20,431 bases of DNA, from positions 1-20,431 of the forward strand of contig CAVTZP010000008.1 in NCBI GenBank assembly GCA_963739245.1, read 5' to 3'. The notes beneath the pieces are model-generated. The model did no database searches. It saw only the letters and a program-made list of their open reading frames with translations, and had not been told where the DNA came from. This document shows positions 1 to 6,872 of this stretch, piece after piece (within the stretch, counting starts at the first letter, position 1; the number at the start of each line of letters is the position of its first letter). This stretch comes from CAVTZP01 sp963739245 (lineage in GTDB: Bacteria > Chloroflexota > Dehalococcoidia > Dehalococcoidales > BS750m-G39). The translations under genes and the position numbers were made by a program.

Positions 1-109
1 CCGGCGAGTTGTATACGAAAGTATATAGAGCTTACAACGGTTTCTTCGGACAAAACCAACCGTAGCGGCCAAGAGCAATCAAAACAGAGCAGAACCTAGG
101 TTTTTATGG
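1..109. other. Left-edge sequence with small hairpins; possible C-terminal tail of an unseen gene
   Basis: No confident gene. Plus-strand frame 3 is open from the edge to a TAG at 63-65, and its last residues (LYTKVYRAYNGFFGQNQP) have a protein-like composition, so it may be the tail of a gene cut by the edge. Frame 1 is also open, to a TAG at 97-99. Bases 8-13 and 33-38 are complementary around an inner TATAC/GTATA hairpin with a GAAA loop, and 40-44 can pair with about 54-58. I do not recognise either reading frame. Confidence 0.2.
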
Positions 110-193
110 TAACCTCACCCCCTTTTATCTCCCTCTCCTAGAAGGAGAGGGAGAGGAATAAAAAGAGGGGCTGGCGCCCCTCTTAAACACCCC
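110..193 (-). repeat. Composite double-hairpin intergenic element, copy A
   Basis: It shares both ends and its architecture with 5280-5366: TAACCTCACCCC at one end, a C/T-rich perfect hairpin (131-139 with 143-151), a short A/T spacer, a second 9-bp hairpin (163-171 with 176-184) with stem AAGAGGGGC, and TTAAACACCCC at the other end. The second hairpin followed by a T-run on the minus strand reads as a terminator. This looks like a dispersed repeat family that carries a terminator. Confidence 0.7.
157..184 (-). terminator. Rho-independent terminator for the tRNA-Ala/membrane-protein unit
   Basis: The minus strand reads as a 9-bp GC-rich stem (163-171 with 176-184, 4-base loop) followed by a T-rich run (164-157, TTTTTATT-like). 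It lies about 100 bases downstream of the small membrane-protein gene that ends at 283. Confidence 0.65.
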
Positions 194-206
194 AAAAGTA
201 AGAGAG

Positions 207-285
207 TCAAAGAGAGGCGAAGCCTCTCTTAATTAAATATTTCCCCCTTCCCCTCTGGGGGAAGGGGGTCAGGGGGATGGGGTCA
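207..285 (+). repeat. Related double-hairpin element in the opposite orientation
   Basis: Two perfect hairpins in a row: 210-218 with 222-230 (stem AAGAGAGGC, loop GAA) and 243-253 with 258-268 (an 11-bp C/T:G/A stem), then a G-rich tail running into the stop codon of the minus-strand gene at 283. The order of parts matches the other elements of this family, but reversed and head-to-head with the copy at 110-193. The sequence is diverged, so membership is an inference. Confidence 0.5.
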
Positions 286-660
286 ATAATATGCGAAGAA
301 AAATGCGAAATATATTGCCGTAATCACCGGAACCATAACAGCACGCAATAAACTAACCCTGAACCTAGAAACGCTCCTTAATGCCCACACCATGAGCAAA
401 ATACCTATTACTATCCCTACACCGCTTAACAGCACCTTCTGACCATTGATTAAATTAATCACTGACAAAGCAATAACTGCAAGGTCTGCAATAGCTGATA
501 AGATTAAAAGGGCTTTTTTAACCACCCACCATATAGCATCCCAGTTACCACTTATAACCAATCGCCATATGGCGTCCCAGTTACGAGGGAATTCCCTTTC
601 TGTTATTCTTCTAGGATGTCGCCTGTGATGATGTGGCCTATGTCTCTTATACCGTGCCAT
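283..660 (-). CDS. Small multi-pass membrane protein with a basic His/Arg-rich N-terminus
   Basis: This is a 125-residue protein of no family I recognise. The longest open frame runs back to 771, but that extension reads through the tRNA gene, so I chose the ATG at 660, which has a purine-rich ribosome site (GGGAGAGGGGGTG) about 5 bases upstream. The first 26 residues are very basic and histidine-rich. They are followed by a tandem motif NWDAIW at residues 27-32 and 39-44, then about three hydrophobic helices (roughly 48-70, 75-93, 103-124). It is probably an inner-membrane protein with a cytoplasmic basic tail, although the topology is not proven. The gene begins only 26 bases after the tRNA-Ala 3' end and no terminator lies between them, so it is probably expressed from the tRNA promoter after tRNA processing. 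A family terminator follows at 157-184. Confidence 0.75.
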   Translation of the reverse strand: MARYKRHRPHHHRRHPRRITEREFPRNWDAIWRLVISGNWDAIWWVVKKALLILSAIADLAVIALSVINLINGQKVLLSGVGIVIGILLMVWALRSVSRFRVSLLRAVMVPVITAIYFAFFFAYY

Positions 661-686
661 GATACACCCCCTCTCCCGTCTAAAGT

Positions 687-762
687 TGGTGGAGATAGGG
701 GGATTCGAACCCCCCACCTCTGCGATGCGAACGCAGCGCTCTCCCAACTGAGCTATATCCCC
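687..762 (-). tRNA. tRNA-Ala (anticodon CGC)
   Basis: A complete 76-nt cloverleaf is visible on the minus strand: acceptor GGGGATA pairs with TATCTCC, and the D arm GCTC/GAGC, anticodon arm CTGCG/CGCAG and T arm GGGGG/CCCCC are all intact. The anticodon loop TTCGCAT gives CGC, which reads the alanine codon GCG. The acceptor contains a G3:U70 wobble, the known alanine identity element, and the CCA end is encoded. It is transcribed divergently from gatB and sits 26 bases upstream of the small membrane-protein gene on the same strand. Confidence 0.97.
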
Positions 763-775
763 AACCTGCACTTAA

Positions 776-784
776 ATTATAGCA
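776..784 (-). promoter_or_regulatory. Extended -10 promoter for tRNA-Ala
   Basis: The minus strand carries TGCTATAAT, a perfect -10 hexamer (776-781) with the extended-TG motif. The predicted start is about 769, which would give a 7-base leader before the tRNA. No good -35 is visible at 17 bases. It lies back to back with the gatB promoter. Confidence 0.6.
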
Positions 785-794
785 TAAGTCTTTC

Positions 795-823
795 TTGCCA
801 GCCATCACTATTGTTGCTATACT
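795..823 (+). promoter_or_regulatory. Sigma70-type promoter for the gatB operon, near-leaderless
   Basis: TTGCCA (795-800), a 17-base spacer, then TATACT (818-823) preceded by TG at the extended -10 position. The predicted transcription start is about 830, while the GatB ATG is at 834, so the mRNA would carry at most a few leader bases. No Shine-Dalgarno sequence is present. Confidence 0.75.
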
Positions 824-833
824 AAAATCTGTT

Positions 834-2303
834 ATGAGCTACGAGACCATTATTGGGCTGGAGGTTCATGCCCAGCTTTTGACGAAGAGCAAGATGTACT
901 GCCGCTGCAGCGCCGATTATGCCGCTGCTCCACCCAATACCCATGTCTGCCCGGTCTGCCTTGGGATGCCCGGGGTTCTGCCGACTATTAATCAGCAGGC
1001 AATAGAATATACCATGATGACCGCTCTGGCTCTCAACTGCACTATCTCCGATTACACCAAGTTTGACCGCAAGAACTACCCCTATCCCGATCTGATGAAG
1101 GGCTATCAGATTTCCCAGTATGATACCCCCATCAGTCATGACGGCTGGCTTACCATTGAGGTTGATAGCGAAAAAAGGAGGGTGGGCATAACCCGCGTTC
1201 ATCTTGAGGAGGATGTAGCCAAGTTGCTCCACCGCACCTCCTCAGACGGGCAGTCCTATAGCCTGGTTGATGTCAACCGGGCGGGGGTGCCGCTGATGGA
1301 GATTGTCAGCGAGCCTGACATCCGCTCCCCGGAAGAAGCCAGGCAATACCTGATAAAGCTAAGAACTATACTCCAGTACCTTGGTGTATCCACCGGCAAT
1401 ATGGAGGAGGGCAGCTTCAGGTGTGATGCCAATATTAGCATTCGCCCTGAGAATAGCCAAAAATTCCTGGCTAAGGTCGAGGTCAAGAATATGAATAGCT
1501 TCAAGGCAGTCTACCTGGCTCTGGAGTATGAAGCTAAAAGGCAGAGAAGGATGGCTGAGGAGGGCAAAAGGCTAAGCCAGGAGACCAGGGGGTGGGTGGA
1601 GGAGAAAGGGAAAACGGTTGTCCAGCGCAGCAAGGAGTATGCCCACGACTATCGCTACTTCCCTGAGCCCGACCTGCCGCCACTGGTTTTAAGCCGGGAG
1701 CGGGTGGGGGAGATAAGGTCAAATTTGCCGGAGCTGCCCGAAACCAGGCACGAGAGATTTATTGCTGAATATGGCTTGCCCGTCTATGATGCCAACCTGC
1801 TTACCAGCTCCAAGGCAATGGCTGATTACCAAGAAGCCTGCCTCAAAACGGGAATGCCCCATGGCTTGTCAATAGCCAAAAGGGCTAAAATGGTGAGCAA
1901 CTGGCTTTTGGGCGAATTCAGCCGGCTACTTAATGCCACCAACACTGAGATAAATAATTCCAGGGTTAGCCCTGAGCAGCTTTGCCACCTGCTTGACTTG
2001 GTGCACAAAGCCGACATCAGCGGCACTAGTGCCAAGCTCGTTTTTGAGGAGATGTTCAACGCCGGTAAGCCCGCCGATGACATTATTGCCCAACAAGGAC
2101 TGAGCCAAATCGGTGATGCCGAAGAGATTGAGAAGGAGATAATCACGGCGATAAGAAACAATGCCCAAGCCGTCGCCGATTATAAGGCGGGGAAGAAAGA
2201 GTCCTTAAAATTTCTCGTCGGGCAGGTGATGAGAGCCACCAGAGGTCGTGCCAACCCAGGCTTGGTAAACGAACTATTGAAGAAGAAGCTAGAGGGAGGA
2301 TGA
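834..2303 (+). CDS. gatB: Asp-tRNA(Asn)/Glu-tRNA(Gln) amidotransferase subunit B
   Basis: A 489-residue GatB, full length for the family. In the GatABC complex it binds mischarged Glu-tRNA(Gln) or Asp-tRNA(Asn) and catalyses the ATP-dependent transamidation step using ammonia delivered from GatA. Family signatures are clear: IGLEVHAQL near the N-terminus, the CPVCLGMPGVLP metal-site region, YPYPDLMKGYQISQYD, the EVKNMNS segment and DYRYFPEPDLPP, with a C-terminal YqeY/tail domain ending in RGRANPGLVNELL. I chose the ATG at 834 rather than an upstream ATG at 795, because the extension overlaps the promoter and conserved family sequence starts at MSYETIIGLE. It is the first gene of a five-gene plus-strand operon; secG starts 1 base after its stop. 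gatA and gatC are not in the window. Confidence 0.97.
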   Translation: MSYETIIGLEVHAQLLTKSKMYCRCSADYAAAPPNTHVCPVCLGMPGVLPTINQQAIEYTMMTALALNCTISDYTKFDRKNYPYPDLMKGYQISQYDTPISHDGWLTIEVDSEKRRVGITRVHLEEDVAKLLHRTSSDGQSYSLVDVNRAGVPLMEIVSEPDIRSPEEARQYLIKLRTILQYLGVSTGNMEEGSFRCDANISIRPENSQKFLAKVEVKNMNSFKAVYLALEYEAKRQRRMAEEGKRLSQETRGWVEEKGKTVVQRSKEYAHDYRYFPEPDLPPLVLSRERVGEIRSNLPELPETRHERFIAEYGLPVYDANLLTSSKAMADYQEACLKTGMPHGLSIAKRAKMVSNWLLGEFSRLLNATNTEINNSRVSPEQLCHLLDLVHKADISGTSAKLVFEEMFNAGKPADDIIAQQGLSQIGDAEEIEKEIITAIRNNAQAVADYKAGKKESLKFLVGQVMRATRGRANPGLVNELLKKKLEGG

Positions 2304-2304
2304 G

Positions 2305-2523
2305 ATGCAGACCTATTTAAATATAGCTCAGATTATATTATCCTCAGCCTTGATAGTAGCCGTCCTCTTACAGGTTAGAAGCGGGGGGCTAGGGGGTATC
2401 TTCGGTCAGCCTGACACTGTCTACCGGACGAAACGGGGTATGGAAAAAACGTTGTTCCAATTCACCGTCGTCCTGGTCATTCTATTTATCATTGTCTCTA
2501 TTATAGCTCTCAGAATTAGCTAG
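2305..2523 (+). CDS. secG: Preprotein translocase subunit SecG
   Basis: A 72-residue protein with two transmembrane helices (about 5-23 and 50-70) separated by the typical glycine-rich cytoplasmic loop SGGLGGIFG and the conserved GMEK-L segment. SecG is the small non-essential subunit of the SecYEG membrane channel and stimulates SecA-driven protein export. Its start lies 1 base after the gatB stop, with AGGGAGGA inside the end of gatB as ribosome site, so it is translationally coupled. The length is normal. Confidence 0.93.
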   Translation: MQTYLNIAQIILSSALIVAVLLQVRSGGLGGIFGQPDTVYRTKRGMEKTLFQFTVVLVILFIIVSIIALRIS

Positions 2524-2536
2524 TAACCGACAGCCT

Positions 2537-2662
2537 ATGAAGTGTCCGGTTTGTCAAAAGGATGCCCGAGTCCATATCTACTACTGCGCCAGATGCGCCG
2601 TTTACGTCCATGAGAAATGCTGGCAAAAGCATGTAGAGGTGGCTCATAAGGAAAAGAAGTAA
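2537..2662 (+). CDS. 41-residue Cys/His-rich (zinc-finger-like) mini-protein
   Basis: A short frame between secG and the UbiA gene: ATG at 2537, TAA at 2660-2662. Its residues suggest a compact zinc site: C3-x2-C6, C17-x2-C20, H25, C28, H32 and H37. This spacing resembles small treble-clef or cross-brace (B-box/C1-like) fingers, though I cannot assign a family. The C-terminus is basic (HKEKK). It sits 13 bases after secG and 4 bases before the next start codon, so it fits tightly into the operon and fills what would otherwise be a 143-base gap. The ribosome site is weak, and coupling to secG translation is likely. The pattern of eight Cys/His in 41 residues is unlikely by chance, but the function is unknown. 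Confidence 0.7.
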   Translation: MKCPVCQKDARVHIYYCARCAVYVHEKCWQKHVEVAHKEKK

Positions 2663-2666
2663 ACTG

Positions 2667-3563
2667 ATGAAACTGAAGGTGTGGTTTTTTGAGACCAGAC
2701 CGCAGTTCCTGCTTCTCTCTGTGGTGCTGGCGTTTTTGGGTACCAGTATCGCCTGGTATGATGGTTATTTCCACCTTGGCTATGCTTTGCTTGCTTTCTT
2801 TGGTCTGCTTCTCTGCCACATTAGCGTCAATGTGCTTAACGACTACTTTGACTATAGAAGCGGGATAGACCTTGAGGTGAGGCGAACCCCGTTCAGCGGC
2901 GGTAGTGGCATTCTTCCCGCCGCTCTACTTAAACCAAAACAGGTCTTCTGGTTGGGACTGATTTCTTTTCTGCTGGCGGTGCCGATAGGCGTTTACTTTG
3001 TGATGACTTTAGATGGGGGCTGGCGCCTGTTGCCGCTATTAGCAGTGGCGGCAGTGTGCACCCTGCTCTATACCCCCTTGCTGACCAGACTGAGATGGCC
3101 AGAGTGGGCTCCCGGCGTCGGGCTGGGGGCTTTGCCCGTGCTTGGGATTTACTTTGTGCAGACCACGGCTTACACTATTCCCGCCGTTATTGCCGCTATA
3201 CCATCCGGCATTCTGGTGCATAACCTGCTCTTACTAAACGAATTCCCTGACGCCGAAGCCGATAGGAAGGCAGGGAGAAAAACACTCCCCATCACTATGG
3301 GCAAGAAGAAGGCAGGGATGGTCTATTCCGCCCTGACCCTATTTGTCTACATGTGGATAACTGGCTGGGTGATGGCGGGAAAGATGCCAGCATTCTCGCT
3401 GATAGCGCTACTGACCCTCCCCCTGGCAATAAAAGCGATTCAGGGTGCCAGAAAGCCTGAAGACATGGGCCGACTAGTGCCAGCTATGGCCAATAACGTT
3501 CTGGTTGTCCTCCTCACCCAGCTATTACTTGGCATCGGCTATATTCTGGAAAGGGTCTTTTAA
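2667..3563 (+). CDS. UbiA-family prenyltransferase (MenA-like)
   Basis: A 298-residue integral membrane protein with about eight or nine hydrophobic helices. UbiA-family enzymes transfer a polyprenyl chain from a diphosphate donor onto an aromatic or lipid acceptor, using two Asp-rich motifs to bind Mg-diphosphate. Both are visible: N58-D59-x2-D62 with D68 in the first loop and N193-x3-D197-x3-D201 in the second. The segment RRTPFSGGSGILP after the first motif resembles MenA-type (1,4-dihydroxy-2-naphthoate) enzymes more than UbiA proper, but the substrate cannot be set from sequence. The gene shares one base with the following radical SAM gene (TAATG), which suggests linked functions. No other menaquinone gene is in the window. 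Confidence 0.88.
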   Translation: MKLKVWFFETRPQFLLLSVVLAFLGTSIAWYDGYFHLGYALLAFFGLLLCHISVNVLNDYFDYRSGIDLEVRRTPFSGGSGILPAALLKPKQVFWLGLISFLLAVPIGVYFVMTLDGGWRLLPLLAVAAVCTLLYTPLLTRLRWPEWAPGVGLGALPVLGIYFVQTTAYTIPAVIAAIPSGILVHNLLLLNEFPDAEADRKAGRKTLPITMGKKKAGMVYSALTLFVYMWITGWVMAGKMPAFSLIALLTLPLAIKAIQGARKPEDMGRLVPAMANNVLVVLLTQLLLGIGYILERVF

Positions 3564-5266
3564 TGTCAGCTGACCTGGTTTTACTTCATCCCCCCAGCGT
3601 CTATGACTTTCGCCAGAAAACGATTCTTTACGGTCCGGTTAGCGACCTGATTCCATCATCATCTATGTTTGAGATGTACCCCATTGGCTTTACCAGCATT
3701 GCTGAGTATCTGGAAGACGCCGGGTATCGGGTGCGCATTATTAATCTGGCGGTGCGTATGCTAAGTGATAAGAAATTCGATGCCGAGGCAATGATAAGGC
3801 GTCTGGAGGCACCGGTATTCGGCATTGACCTGCACTGGCTGGTGAGCTCTCACGGTGCTATTGAGGTCGCCAGGATAGTGAAAAAATGCCACCCCAAAGC
3901 CAGGGTGGTGATGGGGGGGCTTTCCGCCTCTTACTTCTATCGGGAGCTAATTCAGTACCCGGAGGTTGATTATGTAGTCAGGGGCGACTCTACTGAGGAA
4001 CCGCTCCGCCAGCTCATGGACTGCATAACCAATAAAAGACCGCCCGCGAATGTGCCCAATCTTGTCTGGCGAGACAAGAAGGGTAATATAAAAGAAAATC
4101 CCTTCTCTCACGTCCCCGCTGACCTGGGCCATGTCATGGTCAATTACTATGCTAATACCATGCGCTCGGTTATCAGATACCGAGACCTGGCTAGCTATAC
4201 CCCGTTTAAGGGCTGGGCGGGTTATCCCATCACGGCGGTGCTAACCTGCCGCGGCTGCACCGAGAACTGCGTTATCTGCGGGGGCTCGGCGGCTGCCTTC
4301 AGAAACTGCTACAATCGGGAAAAGGCTGTCTTTCGCTCCCCGCAGTCAGTAGCTCACGATGTAAAGCAGATTGAGCGCTTTAGCCGTGGCCCCATCTTTA
4401 TCCTCGGCGACCTGCGCCAGGCCGGCGAGAACTATGCCTATGAGGTTCTGCGCCTACTGGAGAATAACCGGGTGAAGAATCAGCTCATCCTTGAGCTTTT
4501 CACCCCCGCCCCGGCCAGCTTTCTTCATCAGATGAGCCTCGCCTGCCCCAACTTCTGCCTTGAGATTTCTCCCGAGTCCCATGACCCCGAGGTAAGGAAG
4601 GCTAGCGGCCGATATTATTCCAACCATGACTTGGAGCTAACGCTGGAACATGCCCTTAGTGTCGGCTGCGGGCGGATGGATGTCTTCTTTATGATTGGGC
4701 TGCCCAAGCAGACCCCGAAGTCGGTAATGGAAACCATTGACTACTGCGATTTCCTCTTCCAGAGGTTCAAGGGGGATAAGCGGCTCTCCCTGTTTATCGC
4801 CCCGATTTCGCCCTTTCTGGACCCGGGCAGCCTTGGCTTTGAGCAACCCAAGCGTCACGGCTACCGCATTCTTTTCCGGACACTGGAGGAGTACCGCCAG
4901 GCGCTGGTAGAGCCAAGCTGGAAGTATTCACTGAATTACGAGACAAAATGGATGACCCGCCAGCAGATTGTTGACACTGCCTATGAGGCGATACTGCGCC
5001 TCAACCGCTTGAAGGCAAAGTACGCCGTTATCCCCCGGCAGATGGCTGAGGCTGGTGAAGAGCGCGTCAATGCCGCCTGGAGAATGGCGCATCTCATTGA
5101 TGACATACTGGCTAAGGGAAATATTGACGAGCTACCCAAGTTAAAGACAAGGATAGACGAGATAAATGCCTCTCCAGTGGTGGAAAGGCTTCAATTGAAG
5201 CTGCCGATGGGGCTGGTTAAGCTGAAGTTTTTAAACTCCCTGTGGTTTTGGGCAACCCGACGATAG
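3563..5266 (+). CDS. B12-binding-domain radical SAM protein
   Basis: A 567-residue protein. The N-terminal 150 or so residues (DLVLLHPPSVYDF, then alternating beta/alpha elements including VVMGGLSASYF and DYVVRGDSTEEPLRQL) match the cobalamin-binding Rossmann-type domain seen in B12-radical SAM enzymes. The radical SAM core begins near residue 222 and carries C232-x3-C236-x2-C239, the [4Fe-4S] cluster motif, preceded by another cysteine at 229. The rest is a TIM-barrel-like region plus a C-terminal extension. It resembles the archaeal/bacterial group often called the Ta0216 family, a recollection I cannot test here. Such enzymes often methylate or rearrange unreactive carbons. Its start overlaps the UbiA stop by one base, so the pair may modify one lipid or quinone. 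The substrate is unknown. Confidence 0.85.
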   Translation: MSADLVLLHPPSVYDFRQKTILYGPVSDLIPSSSMFEMYPIGFTSIAEYLEDAGYRVRIINLAVRMLSDKKFDAEAMIRRLEAPVFGIDLHWLVSSHGAIEVARIVKKCHPKARVVMGGLSASYFYRELIQYPEVDYVVRGDSTEEPLRQLMDCITNKRPPANVPNLVWRDKKGNIKENPFSHVPADLGHVMVNYYANTMRSVIRYRDLASYTPFKGWAGYPITAVLTCRGCTENCVICGGSAAAFRNCYNREKAVFRSPQSVAHDVKQIERFSRGPIFILGDLRQAGENYAYEVLRLLENNRVKNQLILELFTPAPASFLHQMSLACPNFCLEISPESHDPEVRKASGRYYSNHDLELTLEHALSVGCGRMDVFFMIGLPKQTPKSVMETIDYCDFLFQRFKGDKRLSLFIAPISPFLDPGSLGFEQPKRHGYRILFRTLEEYRQALVEPSWKYSLNYETKWMTRQQIVDTAYEAILRLNRLKAKYAVIPRQMAEAGEERVNAAWRMAHLIDDILAKGNIDELPKLKTRIDEINASPVVERLQLKLPMGLVKLKFLNSLWFWATRR

Positions 5267-5279
5267 TTAGCTTAATTAT

Positions 5280-5366
5280 TAACCTCACCCCCTGTATCCC
5301 CCTCTCCACTCTTGGAGAGGGGGAAGTATATAAAAAAGAGGGGCGAAAGCCCCTCTTAAACACCCC
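5280..5366 (-). repeat. Composite double-hairpin intergenic element, copy B
   Basis: It lies between the convergent radical SAM and cysS genes. It has the same ends as 110-193 (TAACCTCACCCC and TTAAACACCCC). Its first hairpin is a 10-bp C/T-rich stem (5298-5307 with 5314-5323), and its second is 9 bp (5336-5344 with 5349-5357) closed by a GAAA tetraloop on the plus strand. It provides a terminator for at least the minus-strand operon. Confidence 0.75.
5332..5357 (-). terminator. Rho-independent terminator after cysS, possibly bidirectional
   Basis: A 9-bp stem AAGAGGGGC / GCCCCTCTT with a 4-base loop is followed on the minus strand by a run of six T (5337-5332). It lies 16 bases beyond the cysS stop. 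On the plus strand no T-run follows immediately, so termination of the gatB operon here would be weaker. Confidence 0.75.
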
Positions 5367-5372
5367 TTTTAG

Positions 5373-6867
5373 TTATCTTTTTCTCTTCCACACCGTTCCC
5401 TTAGGGGTATCCTCAAGAGCTATGCCAAGTTCAGCTAGATTGGCCCGAATTTCATCGGCAAGTTGCCACTGCCCGGCTTCCCGTAGTTTTCTGCGTGTAG
5501 AAATTAATATTTGAATAAGATGGTCAGCCTGACGGGGAGACAACTTCCCAATCATCGTTTCAGTAGTTATTTCATCAGCAAGCTGCCGTTGCTTGGCTTT
5601 CCGTAGCTGGTCGCGGATAGAAATCAGAAGCTCAATAAAAGGCTCAGCATTAAGAAGCGGCTTTTCTGGCGGCTTAAGGGTTAAACCAAGCACACCCGCC
5701 AGCTCTGCAAGCAATTGCTGCCCATTAATAACAGTATAACCTTCGTCACCCAGGCGGTTAATATCCTCTGGCCAAATCAAATAAGACAGCCACCGCTTGA
5801 GCCGTATTAAAATCATCATCCATTGCCTCAATGAATCTGTTGTCGTTAAGGCTCAGCGCCAAGGCTTCGACCAATCAGCCGCTTTCTTCTATCTTCCCTC
5901 TCATTCGCCTCGCCATAACCTCTCCGCCCCGCTCTCCGCCGCCTCTAAAGCCATCTTCGGAGTATCTTAGCGGGCTGCGGTAGTGAGAGCTTAGGACAAA
6001 GATGCGGAGGGCATCGGGGCTATAATTTTCCAGCGTCTGCTTAATTGTTATCAGGTTGCCCAGGGACTTGCTCATCTTCTCCTCGCCAAGCTGAACCAGC
6101 CCGTTATGCAGCCAGTATTTAACGAAGGGCTTTTTGCCGGTAAAACTCTCCGACTGGGCAATCTCATTCTCGTGGTGGGGGAAGATAAGGTCCTGCCCGC
6201 CGCCATGGATGTCAAGGGTATCACCCAGGTATTTTAGGGACATGGCGCTGCACTCAATATGCCAGCCCGGCCTGCCCTGCCCCCACGGGCTTTCCCACGA
6301 CGGCTCACCCGGCTTTGACGCCTTCCACAGGGCAAAATCCATAGGGTACTCCTTATCCTCCCCGGGTTCAATGCGGGCTCCAGCCATCATTGACTCAAGA
6401 GTGCGGTGAGCCAGCTTACCATAGTCAGCTGCCTTCCTCACCCTGAAGTAGACGCTACCCGCGGCGGGATAGGCATAACCCTTATCTATTAAAGTCTTTA
6501 TCACTTCAATGATTTTTGCTATCTCCCCGGTAGCCCGGGGGTAAATATCCGCCCGCTCAATATTCAGGGCGTCCATATCCTCAAAGTAGCTATCGGTGTA
6601 TTTCTGTGCCAGCTCGGCGGGGGTAATACCGAGCTTACTGGCCCGGTCTATAATCTTATCATCAATATCAGTGATGTTCTGCACATATTTGACCTTATAG
6701 CCGCGAAAGTGGAGGTAGCGCCGGATAACATCAAAGATGATATAGCTCATAGCATGCCCGATATGGCAGTTATCATAAGGAGTAACCCCGCAGACATACA
6801 TCTTGACCTCATCGCCCCGGGGCAAAAATTCTTCCTTTTGTCCGGAAAGGGTGTTAAATACCTTCAT
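5373..6867 (-). pseudogene. cysS: Cysteinyl-tRNA synthetase, multiply frameshifted
   Basis: The full CysS sequence is recognisable but not in one frame. The N-terminal 308 residues (6867 to about 5944) are intact: H35-I-G-H38, zinc ligands C26, C206, H231 and E235, and K264-M-S-K-S268. Just after GFR (about 5943) the family-like reading continues one frame over (AAESGAERLW). The original frame then reaches a TGA at 5875-5877. Beyond it, that same frame again reads CysS-like sequence (LVEALALS, FIEAMDDDFNTAQA) to about 5767. A further one-base shift near 5766 leads to DINRLGDEG and the C-terminal domain, ending in GTVWKRKR at 5373. At least three frame changes are needed. The gene is either decayed or carries sequencing errors; aminoacylation is essential, so another source of CysS would be needed if it is truly dead. 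It starts 5 bases after ispF with GGAGGGAAG upstream. Confidence 0.85.
5451..5640 (-). repeat. Diverged in-frame tandem duplication in the CysS C-terminal domain
   Basis: Bases 5451-5520 and 5571-5640 align at an offset of exactly 120 (40 codons), about 70% identical by my count. They encode LLISIRDQLRKAKQRQLADEI and ILISTRRKLREAGQWQLADEI. Normal CysS has one such helix before LAELGIALEDTPKG. The duplication kept frame and has diverged, so it is old. Confidence 0.6.
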
Positions 6868-6872
6868 CTTAA

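Noticed and set aside
110..285. Possible CRISPR array from clustered palindromes
   Set aside because: The hairpins differ in sequence and spacing; there is no regular repeat-spacer pattern and no cas gene.
661..771. N-terminal extension of the small membrane protein (in frame to 771)
   Set aside because: These codons are the antisense-to-plus reading of the tRNA-Ala gene; the ATG at 660 has a proper ribosome site.
795..833. Upstream in-frame ATG for gatB
   Set aside because: It would overlap the -35 and -10 hexamers, and family conservation begins at the ATG at 834.
822..1232. 136-residue minus-strand open frame antisense to gatB
   Set aside because: Shadow of a well-conserved gene.
5373..5831. 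Independent 152-residue gene
   Set aside because: Its sequence is the CysS C-terminal domain and continues the upstream frame after a one-base shift; it is a fragment, not a separate gene.
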